Assembly (NCBI RefSeq): GCF_900105945.1
Contig: NZ_FNSO01000004.1
Location: 496,001 to 560,000 of the forward strand
Direction of reading: 5' to 3'
Length of the DNA stretch: 64,000 nt
DNA from: Amycolatopsis tolypomycina
Lineage (GTDB): Bacteria > Actinomycetota > Actinomycetes > Mycobacteriales > Pseudonocardiaceae
Below the pieces are notes generated by a model. That model was given only the letters and a program-made list of their open reading frames with translations, ran no database searches and had not been told where the DNA came from. A program made the translations under genes and the position numbers. Numbering within the stretch: the stretch's first letter is position 1; each line of letters starts with the position of its first letter. Positions 18,050 to 28,337 of the stretch are shown one piece after another.

Positions 18050-18122
18050 CAATGTGGCGTTCGGTGCGTTGGACGCACCGAACGCCACATTGGGTGCGTT
18101 GGACGCAACCAACGCCACATTG
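18050..18122. repeat. CCACATTG-type 30-bp repeat, locus 1
   Basis: CAATGTGGCGTTCGGTGCG (18050-18068), loop TTGGA, and the perfect reverse complement CGCACCGAACGCCACATTG (18074-18092) form a 19-bp stem. A further direct copy with two changes follows at 18104-18122, 30 bases on. The same family occurs at 55941-56073. The block lies between the convergent smc and DUF3455 genes. A bidirectional terminator role is plausible from position only. Confidence 0.75.
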
Positions 18123-18131
18123 GGGCGCTGG

Positions 18132-18632
18132 TCAGCCCGCGACCCAGAAGGCGTAGTCCGCCGAGTAGCGGACCGCGGTCTGCGCGCCGGCCGTGCACGC
18201 CCCGGCCGGGGCCACGCCGCCGCGGGTGTTGAGGCGCTGGATGTACGTCACCTTGCCGAAGACGCCGTCGCCGGTGTTGAGGTTCGCCTTGAGCAGCAGT
18301 TCCGGGATCGCGTCCTTCCGCGGCGACGACGCGGCCGCCGCCGCGCCGACCGTGCTGCCGTCCACAGTGGACGTCCAGACCGGGCCCTTGCTGTGCAGCG
18401 CCACCGGCTTCCCGTGGCGCGTCAGCACCGCGGCGGGCTGGACCAGCGCCCACGCGCCGTTCGTGCAGCCGTAGATCTGCACGCCTTCGGCCGGGTACGT
18501 GGTCAGCGGCCGGTTGCCCGCGGGGACCTTGATCGCGTCCGGCACCTTCGAGGCCGCCGGGGTGGCCGAAGCCGTCGCCGCGCCGCCGACCAGGAGGGCG
18601 CCGATCGCGAGCGCCACCGTCATCCGCTTCAT
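18132..18632 (-). CDS. Secreted DUF3455 domain protein
   Basis: 166 residues beginning with a Sec signal peptide (MKRMTVALAIGALLVGGAA, likely cleaved after ATASA). The mature part matches DUF3455: GVQIYGCTNGAWALVQPAA, then HSKGPVWTSTVDGSTV and a C-terminal GACTAGAQTAVRYSADYAFW. A Cys pair (one in YGCTNG, one in GACTAG) could form a disulfide outside the cell. The start ATG follows GAAGGTGG. A longer frame reaching 19406 is the shadow of the symporter gene. It lies downstream of the symporter/anmK pair on the same strand. The family has no established function. Confidence 0.8.
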   Translation of the reverse strand: MKRMTVALAIGALLVGGAATASATPAASKVPDAIKVPAGNRPLTTYPAEGVQIYGCTNGAWALVQPAAVLTRHGKPVALHSKGPVWTSTVDGSTVGAAAAASSPRKDAIPELLLKANLNTGDGVFGKVTYIQRLNTRGGVAPAGACTAGAQTAVRYSADYAFWVAG

Positions 18633-18718
18633 CGAATCCACCTTCGAAATCCTCCCGCCGCTTTTCGGCGGGCTCCCGCCATCCGACACGGGAGCCCGCC
18701 GGAAACGGTTCAGAAGGA

Positions 18719-20284
18719 TCAGGCGGCGCGCACCTCCGCGGTCTCGCCGGCGGCTTCGGCTTCGGCCGCCTTCGGGTCCGGCGTGCGGTGCCGCAGCGCC
18801 AGCAGACCGCCGACGACCAGCGTGATGACCACGCCCATCAGCGTGTACCACGGGTAGGCGAGCGCCACCTTGTCGCCGGCCGCCTTGCTGAAGTCCACGC
18901 CGATCAGGCCGCCGGTCTTCGCGTTGAACTTCACCCCGAGGATGACGAACGCCATCACCACGACCGTGACGACGAACGCGATGATCGCGTCCGCCTGCCG
19001 CGCCTTCTTGACCAGCAGGCCGAGCAGGAACGACCCGAGCAGCGCGCCGTAGGTGTACCCGGTGATCGCCAGCCCCAGCTCGATGACCGAGTTCTTCGTG
19101 GTGGAGAACATCGACGCGAACACCGCGAACACGACGGCCCAGATCAGTGTCCACATGCGACCGTGCCGCAGCAGCTTCGAGTCCTCCGGCGAGCGCTTGG
19201 TGAACCGCTGGTAGAGGTCGGCCACAGTGGACGTCGAGAGGGCGTTCAACGCCGACGCCAGCGCACCCATGGTCGAGGCGAGCACACCCGCGATGAGCAG
19301 GCCGGACACGCCGACGGGGAGGTCGTCGATGATGAACCGCGAGAACACGTCGTCCGGGCTCTGCATGCCGAGCTGCGCCACCGGCTTGCGGCCGTTGAAC
19401 ACCCACAGCATCGCCCCGACCAGCAGGAACAGTGCGAACTGGATGGTGACGATGATGCCGCTGCCGATCAGGGCCTTCTGCCCGTCACGCAGGCTGCGCG
19501 TGGCCAGCAGCCGCTGCGCGATCAGCTGGTCGGCGCCGTGGGAGGCCATCGACAGCGCCGCGCCGCCGAGCACCGCCGTCACGAACGCGTACGGGCTGGT
19601 CAGCAGGTTCTTCGTGAAGTCGACGAGCATGAACTTGCCGTCCGCGGACGCCTGGGCGGCCCAGTCGGCGGGCAGCTTGTTCAGCAGCACGATCGCGGCC
19701 ACCGCGGCACCGCCCAGGTACAGCGACAGCTGGATGACGTCGACCCAGACGACGGCCTTGATCCCGCCGATGTAGGCGTAGACCAGCGTCAACGCGGTGA
19801 GAATGACGACGATCAGCCAGTAGTCCAGGTGGATGCCGTAGTGGGCCAGGATCACCTTGATCGGGATGGCGCCGGCGAACAGCCGCACGCCTTCGGCGAG
19901 CAGCCGCGTGATCACGAACGTCACCGACGCGGTGCCCTGCAGCCCGGAGCCGAACCGCCGCCCGAGGAACTCGTACGCGCTGACGAGGTTGCCCCGGAAG
20001 TACCGCGGCAGCAGGACGAACGCGGCGATCGTCCGGCCGATGATGTAGCCGAAGGCCAGCTGCAGGAACAGGAACGCGTTGCCGAAGACCAGCCCGGGCG
20101 TGCTGATCACGGTGAGCGTCGAGGTCTCCGTGGCCACCACGGACAGCATCACCGCGCCCCACGGGAGGCTGCGCTCGCCGACGAAGTAGTCGGCCGCCGA
20201 CCGTTGTCTCCGGCCGACGAGCACGCCGATCAGCGGCATCGCCGCCAGGTAGATCACGATGATGGCGAGGTCAACACCGCGCAT
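18719..20284 (-). CDS. Sodium:solute symporter (SSS family)
   Basis: 521 residues with about 13 transmembrane helices and the SSS fold. Conserved stretches are ADYFVGERSLPWGAVMLS, the Ser/Thr-rich sodium-site segment VATETSTLTVISTPG, and GVLASTMGALASALNALST. The C-terminus is a short Ala/Glu-rich cytoplasmic tail. It overlaps the 3' end of anmK by 14 bases on the same strand, so the two are co-transcribed. The neighbour suggests a cell-wall sugar or other acid as substrate (inference); SSS members cannot be assigned a substrate from sequence alone. Confidence 0.85.
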   Translation of the reverse strand: MRGVDLAIIVIYLAAMPLIGVLVGRRQRSAADYFVGERSLPWGAVMLSVVATETSTLTVISTPGLVFGNAFLFLQLAFGYIIGRTIAAFVLLPRYFRGNLVSAYEFLGRRFGSGLQGTASVTFVITRLLAEGVRLFAGAIPIKVILAHYGIHLDYWLIVVILTALTLVYAYIGGIKAVVWVDVIQLSLYLGGAAVAAIVLLNKLPADWAAQASADGKFMLVDFTKNLLTSPYAFVTAVLGGAALSMASHGADQLIAQRLLATRSLRDGQKALIGSGIIVTIQFALFLLVGAMLWVFNGRKPVAQLGMQSPDDVFSRFIIDDLPVGVSGLLIAGVLASTMGALASALNALSTSTVADLYQRFTKRSPEDSKLLRHGRMWTLIWAVVFAVFASMFSTTKNSVIELGLAITGYTYGALLGSFLLGLLVKKARQADAIIAFVVTVVVMAFVILGVKFNAKTGGLIGVDFSKAAGDKVALAYPWYTLMGVVITLVVGGLLALRHRTPDPKAAEAEAAGETAEVRAA

Positions 20285-21497
20285 GGATCTCTCCTCCGGT
20301 CTTCTCCGCGACTCGCAACCGCGTCACGGTGCCCCCCAGCGGGGCGGGAAGGGTCAGGGGGCCGCGGCCCGGGATCAGGGCGCCCAGCAGGCGCGGCCCG
20401 CGGGCGCCGGTCGCCGACGGCACCGTACCGGGCACGCCGCACCAGGTGAGCCAGCCCAGCAACGCCGTCAGGTACGCCTCCTTGCCTGCGCCGGGCAGGC
20501 CGAGGTCGGCACTGGTCTTGACCACCGCCGGGCCCACCGCGCGGATCAGCGCGGCCATCAGCGCCGGGTTCGCGACGCCGCCGCCGGAGGCGATCACGGT
20601 CGTGACGCCGTGGCGGCGGCACTCCCCGGCCACGGTGACGGCGGTCAGCTCGGTCAGCGTCGCCAGCAGGTCGCCGGGTTCGACCGGCTCGAGGCCCGCG
20701 AGAGCCGCGTCGAGGAAGTCCGCGTTGAAGTGCTCCTTGCCGGTGGACTTCGGCGGCGCGGCGGCGAAGTACGGGTCGGTCAGCAGCCGCGCGAGCAGGT
20801 CGGAGCGCACGGACCCGCCGAGGGCGAGCTTGCCGTCGACGTCGCTGCGCTGCCCCGAGACGCGGTGGGCGGCCAGGTCGAGCAGGGCGTTGGCGGGCCC
20901 GGTGTCGTAGGCGATCACCGGCCGTCCCTCGGCCACGACGGTGATGTTGGCGATGCCGCCGAGGTTCAGCGCGGCGACCGGGCGGCCGGTGTCCTCCGCG
21001 AGGCCGCGCAGCCACAGCTGGTCGAGCGTGCTCGCCAAGGGCGCCCCGTGGCCGCCGGCGGCGACGTCGCGGGCGCGCAGGTCCGCGCACACCGGCAGCC
21101 CGGTGCGTTCGGCGATCCAGGCGGGCTGGCCGAGCTGGAGGGTGCCGCGGACGTGGCCGTCTTCGACCCAGTGGAACACCGTCTGGCCCAGCGACGCGAC
21201 GAGATCCGCGCTGCCGCCCAGTTCCGCGACGCCGCGCACGGCCGCGTCGGCGAACGCCTGGCCGACGCCGGTGTCGAGCCGGGTCAGCTCGCCCGCGGTG
21301 CAGGGGTTCGGCGGCAGGGCGGCGAGCAGGGCTTCGCGCAGCGGCTCCGGGTAGGGGACCTCGAGCTCGCCGAGCGGGGTCAGCACGACCGTGCCGGCCT
21401 CGGCGTGCAGGTCGGCGGCGGCCACGTCGATGCCGTCGAGCGACGTGCCCGAAATCAGGCCGATCACCCGATAGCCGTGGCTTGCGCGGTTCCCCAT
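20271..21497 (-). CDS. anmK: Anhydro-N-acetylmuramic acid kinase
   Basis: A protein of about 408 residues. The N-terminal phosphate-binding motif GLISGTSLDGID, the central LNLGGIANITV and the C-terminal ASGGGVANPALMAAL are the AnmK signatures of the ASKHA kinase fold. It phosphorylates and opens 1,6-anhydro-MurNAc released from peptidoglycan turnover, giving MurNAc-6-phosphate in the cytoplasm. MurQ, the next enzyme, is not in the window. Start uncertain: ATG 21497 gives the usual N-terminus, but a TTG at 21533 is also open. Its stop overlaps the start region of the symporter gene. Confidence 0.9.
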   Translation of the reverse strand: MGNRASHGYRVIGLISGTSLDGIDVAAADLHAEAGTVVLTPLGELEVPYPEPLREALLAALPPNPCTAGELTRLDTGVGQAFADAAVRGVAELGGSADLVASLGQTVFHWVEDGHVRGTLQLGQPAWIAERTGLPVCADLRARDVAAGGHGAPLASTLDQLWLRGLAEDTGRPVAALNLGGIANITVVAEGRPVIAYDTGPANALLDLAAHRVSGQRSDVDGKLALGGSVRSDLLARLLTDPYFAAAPPKSTGKEHFNADFLDAALAGLEPVEPGDLLATLTELTAVTVAGECRRHGVTTVIASGGGVANPALMAALIRAVGPAVVKTSADLGLPGAGKEAYLTALLGWLTWCGVPGTVPSATGARGPRLLGALIPGRGPLTLPAPLGGTVTRLRVAEKTGGEIHARC

Positions 21498-21636
21498 CCG
21501 GAGGGGTTTAGTGGAGCCTCCCGTGTGACGCAACCCACGTGGTTAAGTCTTGGCCCAATCGGGATCTAGGTTGTGATGAATTGCCTGTGCGGACGGGGTG
21601 TCCGGCGCGGCCGGGCGCGGATGAAAGGATGGGCGC

Positions 21637-22935
21637 GTGTCGAGCACCTGGTTCCTGTTCGTAGTCGTCGCCGTCGTCGTCCTGGTCGCCCTGCTGGTGA
21701 CCGGCCTGCTGGTCGCACGCAGGCGGCGGATCAGCCTGGACGCCCAGCGCGAGGTCGAGGCGAAACCGAAGGGTGGCTCGTACGCGGCCAGCGGGGGCAT
21801 CGCGCTCGCGCCCGGCGGCACGGCCGAGGCCGAAGCCCCGGAGCACCCGGTCGAGGACCGGCCGGAGGTCGACGGCCAGCCCGCGGTGGGCGACGACGCG
21901 GCCGTGCCGCGTGACTCGGCGCAGCGCACGGTCCGGGACGTCAAGCTGCCCGAGGCGCCCGAAGCGCCCGCGCCGGCCGAGCCCGCGCCGGCCGAGGAGA
22001 TCGAGCCGGCGACCGGCCGCATGGAGCGGCTGCGCGGCCGGCTGTCGAAGTCGCGGTCGGTGTTCGGGACGAGCCTGCTGGGCCTGCTCGGCGCCGGCGA
22101 CCTCGACGAGGACTCCTGGCAGGACGTCGAGGACACGCTGCTGATGGCCGACCTGGGCGCGGCCACCACGAACCAGATCGTCGAGCGGCTGCGCGACGAG
22201 CTCTCCCGGCGCGCGGTGCGGTCGTCGGCGGAGGCCCGCGAGGTGCTCCACGAGGTGCTGACGGCGCAGCTGTCGACCGACGGCCACCGCGCGGTCCGGG
22301 CGCTGCCGCACACCGTCGACGGCAAGAAGCAGCCGGCGGTGGTGCTGGTGGCGGGCGTCAACGGCACGGGCAAGACGACGACCACGGGCAAGCTCGCCCG
22401 CGTCCTGGTGGCCCAGGGCGGCACGGTGCTGCTGGGCGCGGCGGACACGTTCCGCGCGGCGGCGGCCGACCAGCTGCAGACGTGGGCCGAGCGCGTGGGC
22501 GCGGAGGTCGTCCGCGGCAAGGAGGGCGCGGACCCGGCGGCGGTGGCGTTCGACGCGGTCAAGCGCGGCGTGGACACCGGCGTGGACGCGGTCCTGGTCG
22601 ACACGGCGGGCCGGCTGCACACGAAGACGGGCCTGATGGACGAGCTGGGCAAGGTCAAGCGCGTCGTGGAGAAGCAGGCGAAGGTCGACGAGGTGCTCCT
22701 CGTGCTCGACGCGACGACCGGCCAGAACGGGCTCATGCAGGCCCGGGTGTTCGCCGAGGTCATCGACGTGACGGGCATCGTGCTGACCAAGCTGGACGGC
22801 ACGGCCAAGGGCGGCATCGTGTTCCAGGTCCAGAAGGAGCTGGGCGTCCCGGTGAAGCTGGTCGGGCTGGGCGAGGGCCCGGACGACCTGGCGCCGTTCG
22901 AGCCGGGTGCCTTCGTGGACGCGCTCCTGGGCTAG
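21637..22935 (+). CDS. ftsY: Signal recognition particle receptor FtsY
   Basis: 432 residues. An N-terminal membrane helix (WFLFVVVAVVVLVALLVTGL) and an acidic Pro/Glu/Ala-rich linker precede the NG GTPase domain. G motifs: GVNGTGKTTTTGKLARV, DTFRAAAADQL, DTAGRLHTKTGL, and TKLDGTAKGG. It docks SRP-bound ribosomes at the membrane. GTG start at 21637. The order smc-ftsY is conserved in actinobacteria, but here 3.7 kb of minus-strand genes intervene. The TAG stop shares CTAG with the stop of the convergent gene. Confidence 0.96.
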   Translation: MSSTWFLFVVVAVVVLVALLVTGLLVARRRRISLDAQREVEAKPKGGSYAASGGIALAPGGTAEAEAPEHPVEDRPEVDGQPAVGDDAAVPRDSAQRTVRDVKLPEAPEAPAPAEPAPAEEIEPATGRMERLRGRLSKSRSVFGTSLLGLLGAGDLDEDSWQDVEDTLLMADLGAATTNQIVERLRDELSRRAVRSSAEAREVLHEVLTAQLSTDGHRAVRALPHTVDGKKQPAVVLVAGVNGTGKTTTTGKLARVLVAQGGTVLLGAADTFRAAAADQLQTWAERVGAEVVRGKEGADPAAVAFDAVKRGVDTGVDAVLVDTAGRLHTKTGLMDELGKVKRVVEKQAKVDEVLLVLDATTGQNGLMQARVFAEVIDVTGIVLTKLDGTAKGGIVFQVQKELGVPVKLVGLGEGPDDLAPFEPGAFVDALLG

Positions 22936-23531
22936 GTGATCTGCTCCCGGGTGGCCCAGTCGTGGCCCGGGCACAGCCCGTTCCAGCCTCGCCGGCCGAC
23001 CGGGATCGTGCAGCGTGGCCCGAACCGGAACACCTCGGCCCGGCAGTTCGAGTCGCCCGCCGGCGAGCGCGGGGCGGCGCCCCGCTCGGCGGCGCGCGCG
23101 ATGATCGAGGCGGCGGCCGACGGGGCCGGGAACCCGCCGGGTGCGGCCGGGAGCTGCCGGGGTGCGATGGGCGCCCGGCGGTGCCGGGTCGAAGGGACCC
23201 GTGCCGTCCGCCGCCTGCAGCCCCAGCTTCTTCAGCAGGCTCTCCGTCGGCTGCTCGGTCGCGATGGTGAGCCGGTCGGTCCCGCTGCTCGCGACCCAGT
23301 GCCGCACCCAGCCGATGCCGTACAGCACCGGCCGCCGAACCGGACGGTGATGTCGAGGTCGCTGGTGACGTCGCCGAGCCGGTGCCGGCGCGGCTCGGCG
23401 ACCGGGGGCAGGACGAGCTGCCGCGGCCCGTCGAGCAGCCGGTCGACGCCGCGTTCGGCGAGACGGCCGATGACGGCGGCACCGGCCGTCTGCCCCAGCC
23501 AGAGGAGCGCCAGGGTGATCGGTTCGGCCAC
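22932..23531 (-). pseudogene. Broken paralogue of the 23593-24063 gene, with a Cys-rich C-terminus
   Basis: Frame 1 (from 23531) gives MAEPITLALLWLGQTAGAAV and onwards to SDLDITVRFGG. A second frame (from about 23328) then gives LYGIGWVRHWVASSGTDRL and KLGLQAADGTGPF, which aligns with GIGWSRLTVA...LGLRKADGTPLF of the upstream gene. A third stretch, back in the first frame past its stop at 23232, reads CRAEVFRFGPRCTIPVGRRG and ends WNGLCPGHDWATREQIT-stop at 22932. At least two frameshifts or deletions are needed. The Cys/Trp-rich tail may bind metal. The original function is unknown. Confidence 0.55.
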
Positions 23532-23592
23532 TTCGGCTCCCTCCGCGAGCGCGTGCTGCAGGGAAAGAGGCGCCTGGGCCCCGAGCTGATAC

Positions 23593-24063
23593 CTAAAGCC
23601 GGAACAGCGGCGTTCCGTCGGCCTTCCGCAGGCCCAGCTGCAGGATCACCGGCGCCGACGGGCGGTTGACCGCGATCAGGCACGGCGACGTCCGGCGGGC
23701 CGCGACCGTCAGCCGCGACCAGCCGATGCCCTGCAGGGTCCGCCGCGTGGGGTCGACGACCATGGCCGCGCCGAAGTAGCGGCCGCCCGGGAGCGCGATG
23801 CGGGCGGTGTGGCCGAGTACCGCGGAGAACGCGGTGCCGGTCCGGCTGCCGTCCTCCTGCAGCGTGAGGATCACCGGCGTCCGGCCCTTCGCGGCGAGGT
23901 GGTGCCGGACGCCGATCTCGACGGTCCCGGCCGCGGTCTTGGCCGGCCGCGGCCAGGCGGGCGGTGCGGCGGGCCCGTCGAGCGCCCGGTCGACGAGCCG
24001 GTCCAGGAGGTTCGAAGCGGCGCCCTGTGCGAGCCAGGCCAAGGCACCGGTGTGCGTGTCCAT
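23593..24063 (-). CDS. Uncharacterised protein, paralogue of the adjacent broken gene
   Basis: 156 residues. The N-terminal helix (GALAWLAQGAASNLLDRLVD) resembles MAEPITLALLWLGQ... of the neighbouring pseudogene, and a beta-rich C-terminal half carries TVEIGVRHHLAAKGRTPVIL, GIGWSRLTVAAR and LGLRKADGTPLFRL. The ATG at 24063 follows GGAGG by five bases; an in-frame start at 24102 lacks a ribosome site. No transmembrane segment or catalytic motif is evident. The tandem arrangement suggests a duplicated gene pair of which only this copy survives. Function unknown. Confidence 0.6.
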   Translation of the reverse strand: MDTHTGALAWLAQGAASNLLDRLVDRALDGPAAPPAWPRPAKTAAGTVEIGVRHHLAAKGRTPVILTLQEDGSRTGTAFSAVLGHTARIALPGGRYFGAAMVVDPTRRTLQGIGWSRLTVAARRTSPCLIAVNRPSAPVILQLGLRKADGTPLFRL

Positions 24064-24203
24064 GCGCGCCTCCGGCGATGTTCGATGACGGCGGACGCGC
24101 ACCGGCGCAGAATCCGGGCATGCCCGGTTGACGCACGTCCGCTCGTGCCCCTCCTCGTAGCAGACGCTTCGAAGCCGTCATTCGCTACGAGAGAGGCCCC
24201 ATC

Positions 24204-24287
24204 ATGACCGCCAATCGCGGAGATCGGGTGCTGCTGCGTCCGATCGGCGCAGCAGCACCGCGTCCGAGCCGGACGCCGGGGAGCTGA
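24204..24287 (+). CDS. Possible 27-residue small ORF behind a hairpin
   Basis: An ATG preceded by GAGAGAGG encodes 27 residues (MTANRGDRVLLRPIGAAAPR and a short rest) and stops one base before the convergent coiled-coil gene ends. Upstream, CTCGTAGC (24154-24161) pairs with GCTACGAG (24184-24191), so the right arm of a hairpin overlaps the start of the ribosome site. A conditional small gene is possible; composition alone does not prove it. Confidence 0.25.
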   Translation: MTANRGDRVLLRPIGAAAPRPSRTPGS

Positions 24288-24288
24288 G

Positions 24289-24609
24289 TCAGTCCTTGTC
24301 GATGACCTGCTGAAGCAGCCGGCTCATCTGCTCAATGCCGATGTTCACCTTGGTGAACCCGCGGTCGACCTTGGCGTCGAGCTGATCGAACTTCGACTCG
24401 AGCAGGTCGAGTCGCTGGCCCTGCTCGACCTGCGTCTCGCGCATGGCGTTGAGCACCTTGGTGTGGCCGTTCAGGATCTGCTTGAACTCGGACACATCGC
24501 GGTCTGCCGTTCCGGCGAGCACGCGGGCGGCCGCGGCGTCCTGCCGGATGCGCTGCATCTGTTCCTCCAGTGCGGTCACTCGGGTTTCGAGGTCTTCGAG
24601 GCTTGCCAT
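24289..24609 (-). CDS. Small coiled-coil protein
   Basis: 106 residues, almost entirely heptad-like helix: LEDLETRVTALEEQMQRIRQ near the N-terminus, then QRLDLLESKFDQLDAKVDRG with regularly spaced Leu, Val and Phe, ending in IEQMSRLLQQVIDKD. The ATG at 24609 begins the coiled coil; the in-frame extension to 24849 is low-complexity antisense of the IclR gene. It probably oligomerises; no enzymatic motif. It is transcribed in the same direction as the IclR gene upstream but separated by 74 bases. Confidence 0.7.
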   Translation of the reverse strand: MASLEDLETRVTALEEQMQRIRQDAAAARVLAGTADRDVSEFKQILNGHTKVLNAMRETQVEQGQRLDLLESKFDQLDAKVDRGFTKVNIGIEQMSRLLQQVIDKD

Positions 24610-24683
24610 GCCGCGTACTTTACCGGCGCAGGTTTCGCTCGCCGCAGGGGGGTCACTTTGTGTCACCCTAAATTCACCCAGTG

Positions 24684-25460
24684 TCACACTTGTGCGACGG
24701 CCTGGGACAGGCTGGCCCCGAGGGCGTCCGCCACCCGCTGCACCGCCGGGGCGATGTGCGCCACCGCCTCGGCGGTCAGCCGCCCGGACGGGCCCGACAC
24801 CGACACGGCCGCCGGCACCGGCGCGCCCGGCACCGCCACCGCGACGCACCGCACTCCCAGCTCCTGCTCCGCCTCGTCCAGCGCGTACCCCTGCGCGGCG
24901 ATCCGCGACAGCTCCACCGCCAGCGCGTCCGGGTCCGTGAACGTGTGCTCCGTGTACGCCGGCATCCCCGTCCGCGAAAGCAGCTCACGGACATCGGAAG
25001 ACGGCAGGTGCGCCAGCATCGCCTTCCCGACCCCCGTCCCATGCGGCAGCAGCCGCCGGCCGACCTCCGTGAACATGCGCATCGAATGCTTCGAGGGCAC
25101 CTGGGCCACGTACACGACTTCGTCGCGCTCCAGGACCGCCAGGTTCGCCGTCTCGCCGACCTCCTCCACCAGCTCGGCCAGCAGCGGCCGGGCCCACGCG
25201 CCGAACTGCATGCTCGCGTTCTCGCCCAACCTGATGAGCCGCGCGCCCAGCGCGTAGCGGCGGTTCGTGTTCTGGCGGACGTACCCCAGGTCCACGAGCG
25301 TGCGGATCAGCCGGTGGATCGTCGGCATCGGCAGCCCGGACAGCGTCGCCAGCTCGGACAGGCTCGCCTCGCCGCCGGTGTCCGCGAGGTGTTCCAGCAG
25401 CTCGAAGGCGCGCTGCAGGGACTGGACGCCGCCGTCGCGACCGTTCTTCTCCGCCGGCAC
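24684..25460 (-). CDS. IclR family transcriptional regulator
   Basis: 258 residues. The N-terminal winged helix-turn-helix has VQSLQRAFELLEHLADTGGE and LSELATLSGLPMPTIHRLIR. The C-terminal GAF-like effector domain runs from about residue 90 (ENASMQFGAWARPLLAELVE) with the family segment GTGVGKAMLAHLP. It is divergent from malate synthase with an IclR-like palindrome between them, so it very likely controls aceB. In Streptomyces the IclR-type regulator AllR governs both allantoin genes and malate synthase, and the purine/allantoin genes nearby make an AllR-like role plausible. The effector is inferred. Confidence 0.88.
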   Translation of the reverse strand: MPAEKNGRDGGVQSLQRAFELLEHLADTGGEASLSELATLSGLPMPTIHRLIRTLVDLGYVRQNTNRRYALGARLIRLGENASMQFGAWARPLLAELVEEVGETANLAVLERDEVVYVAQVPSKHSMRMFTEVGRRLLPHGTGVGKAMLAHLPSSDVRELLSRTGMPAYTEHTFTDPDALAVELSRIAAQGYALDEAEQELGVRCVAVAVPGAPVPAAVSVSGPSGRLTAEAVAHIAPAVQRVADALGASLSQAVAQV

Positions 25461-25488
25461 GGTGGCCCTCCTTACGTCGGCGTTGAGC

Positions 25489-25503
25489 TTCCGCTATGCA
25501 GAA
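25489..25503. promoter_or_regulatory. IclR-type operator between the regulator and aceB
   Basis: TTCCGC-TAT-GCAGAA is an inverted repeat (TTCYGC n3 GCRGAA) of the form bound by many IclR-family proteins. It lies 29 bases before the regulator start and 70 bases before the aceB ATG, so it could control both. Seen directly; the binding protein is inferred. Confidence 0.55.
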
Positions 25504-25572
25504 ACTATAGTCCGGCTGGTAGAAAACCGTAGGGACGTTATCCAAAGATCCGAACCCTCGAGGTGTTTCCCC

Positions 25573-27149
<1,577 letters not shown>

Positions 27150-27150
<1 letters not shown>

Positions 27151-28337
27151 TGCGCCTGCCCGAGGACGTCTACGCCGCCGCCGACGCGCGCTTGGCCGAG
27201 GCCGACGCGCGCGTCGCGGCGGCGTACCCGGGGGAGCGGCCGGGACGCCGGCCCGTGCACACGGTCTACGTCCCGGCTTCGCAGTACAAGACGCGCCTGG
27301 TGGCCGACTGGGGCAAGCAGGCGATGCGCGTGTTCATCGAGCACGGCGACCTGCTCGGCGTCGACGCCGACGTGTACGAACGCGTCCGGGCCAAGCTGCT
27401 GACCGAGCCGATCGAGGACCTGCGGATCGACTTCGAGGACGGCTACGGCCGCGTGCCGGACGACGTCGAGGACGCCGCCGCGCGCGCGGCCGGCCAGACT
27501 CTCGCGACGACCGGCGGGACACCGTTCTGCGGCATCCGCTTCAAGAGCTTCGAGGCGGCGACGCGCCGGCGCGGGATCCGCACCCTGGACCTGTTCCTCG
27601 GTTCGCTGCTGGACAACGGGCCGCTGCCACCCGGATTCGTCGTCACGCTGCCGAAGGTGACGGCGGTGGACCAAGTTGCTGTCGCCGCGGAAGTACTGGC
27701 GCACTTGGAATCCGCGTACGAACTAGCTTCGGGGACGCTGCGCTTCGAGGTCCAGATCGAGACCTCCCAGTCCATTGTGGACCTCGATGGAACGCTGTCG
27801 GTGGCGCGGATCGTGCAGGCCGCGGCGGGCCGCTGCTCGGGGCTGCACTACGGGACGTACGACTACAGCGCGGGCCTCGGCATCGCGGCGGCGTACCAGA
27901 GCATGGAGCACCCGGCGGCGGACCTGGCCAAGGGTTTGATGCAGGTCGCGGCGGCGGGCACCGGCGTCCGCCTCTCGGACGGCTCGACGAACAAGCTCCC
28001 GATCGGCGACGCCCTGCCCGCGGCGTGGGCCGAACACCTCCGGCTGGTGCGAAGGTCACTGGAGCGCGGCTTCTACCAGGGCTGGGACCTGCACCCCCAC
28101 CAGCTGCCGACCCGCTTCGCGGCGACGTACACGTTCTACCGTTCGGGGTTCCCTGAGGCGGTGGAGAGGTTGCGCGCGTACGCGGAGAAGACGGCCGGGG
28201 GAGTGCTGGACGAGCCGGCGACCGCGCAGGCGCTGGCGGTGTACCTGCTGCGGGGGCTCGACTGCGGGGCGTTGGACGAAGGTGAGCTGCCGTTCGGCCG
28301 GGCTGAGCTGGAGAAGTACGCACTGCGGCTCGCGTGA
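27150..28337 (+). CDS. DUF6986 family protein, HpcH/HpaI-citrate lyase beta-like
   Basis: 395 residues with a TIM-barrel aldolase-like core. The acidic/Gly motif LRIDFEDGYGRVPDDVED, FVVTLPKVTAVDQV and LRFEVQIETSQSIVDLDG resemble metal-binding strands of citrate lyase beta/HpcH proteins, and LHYGTYDYSAGLGIAAAYQS provides a further conserved turn. The GTG start shares the last base of the aceB stop, so it is translated with malate synthase. It may act on a glyoxylate- or malyl-CoA-type substrate; the reaction is not established. Its TGA lies in a long hairpin. Confidence 0.75.
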
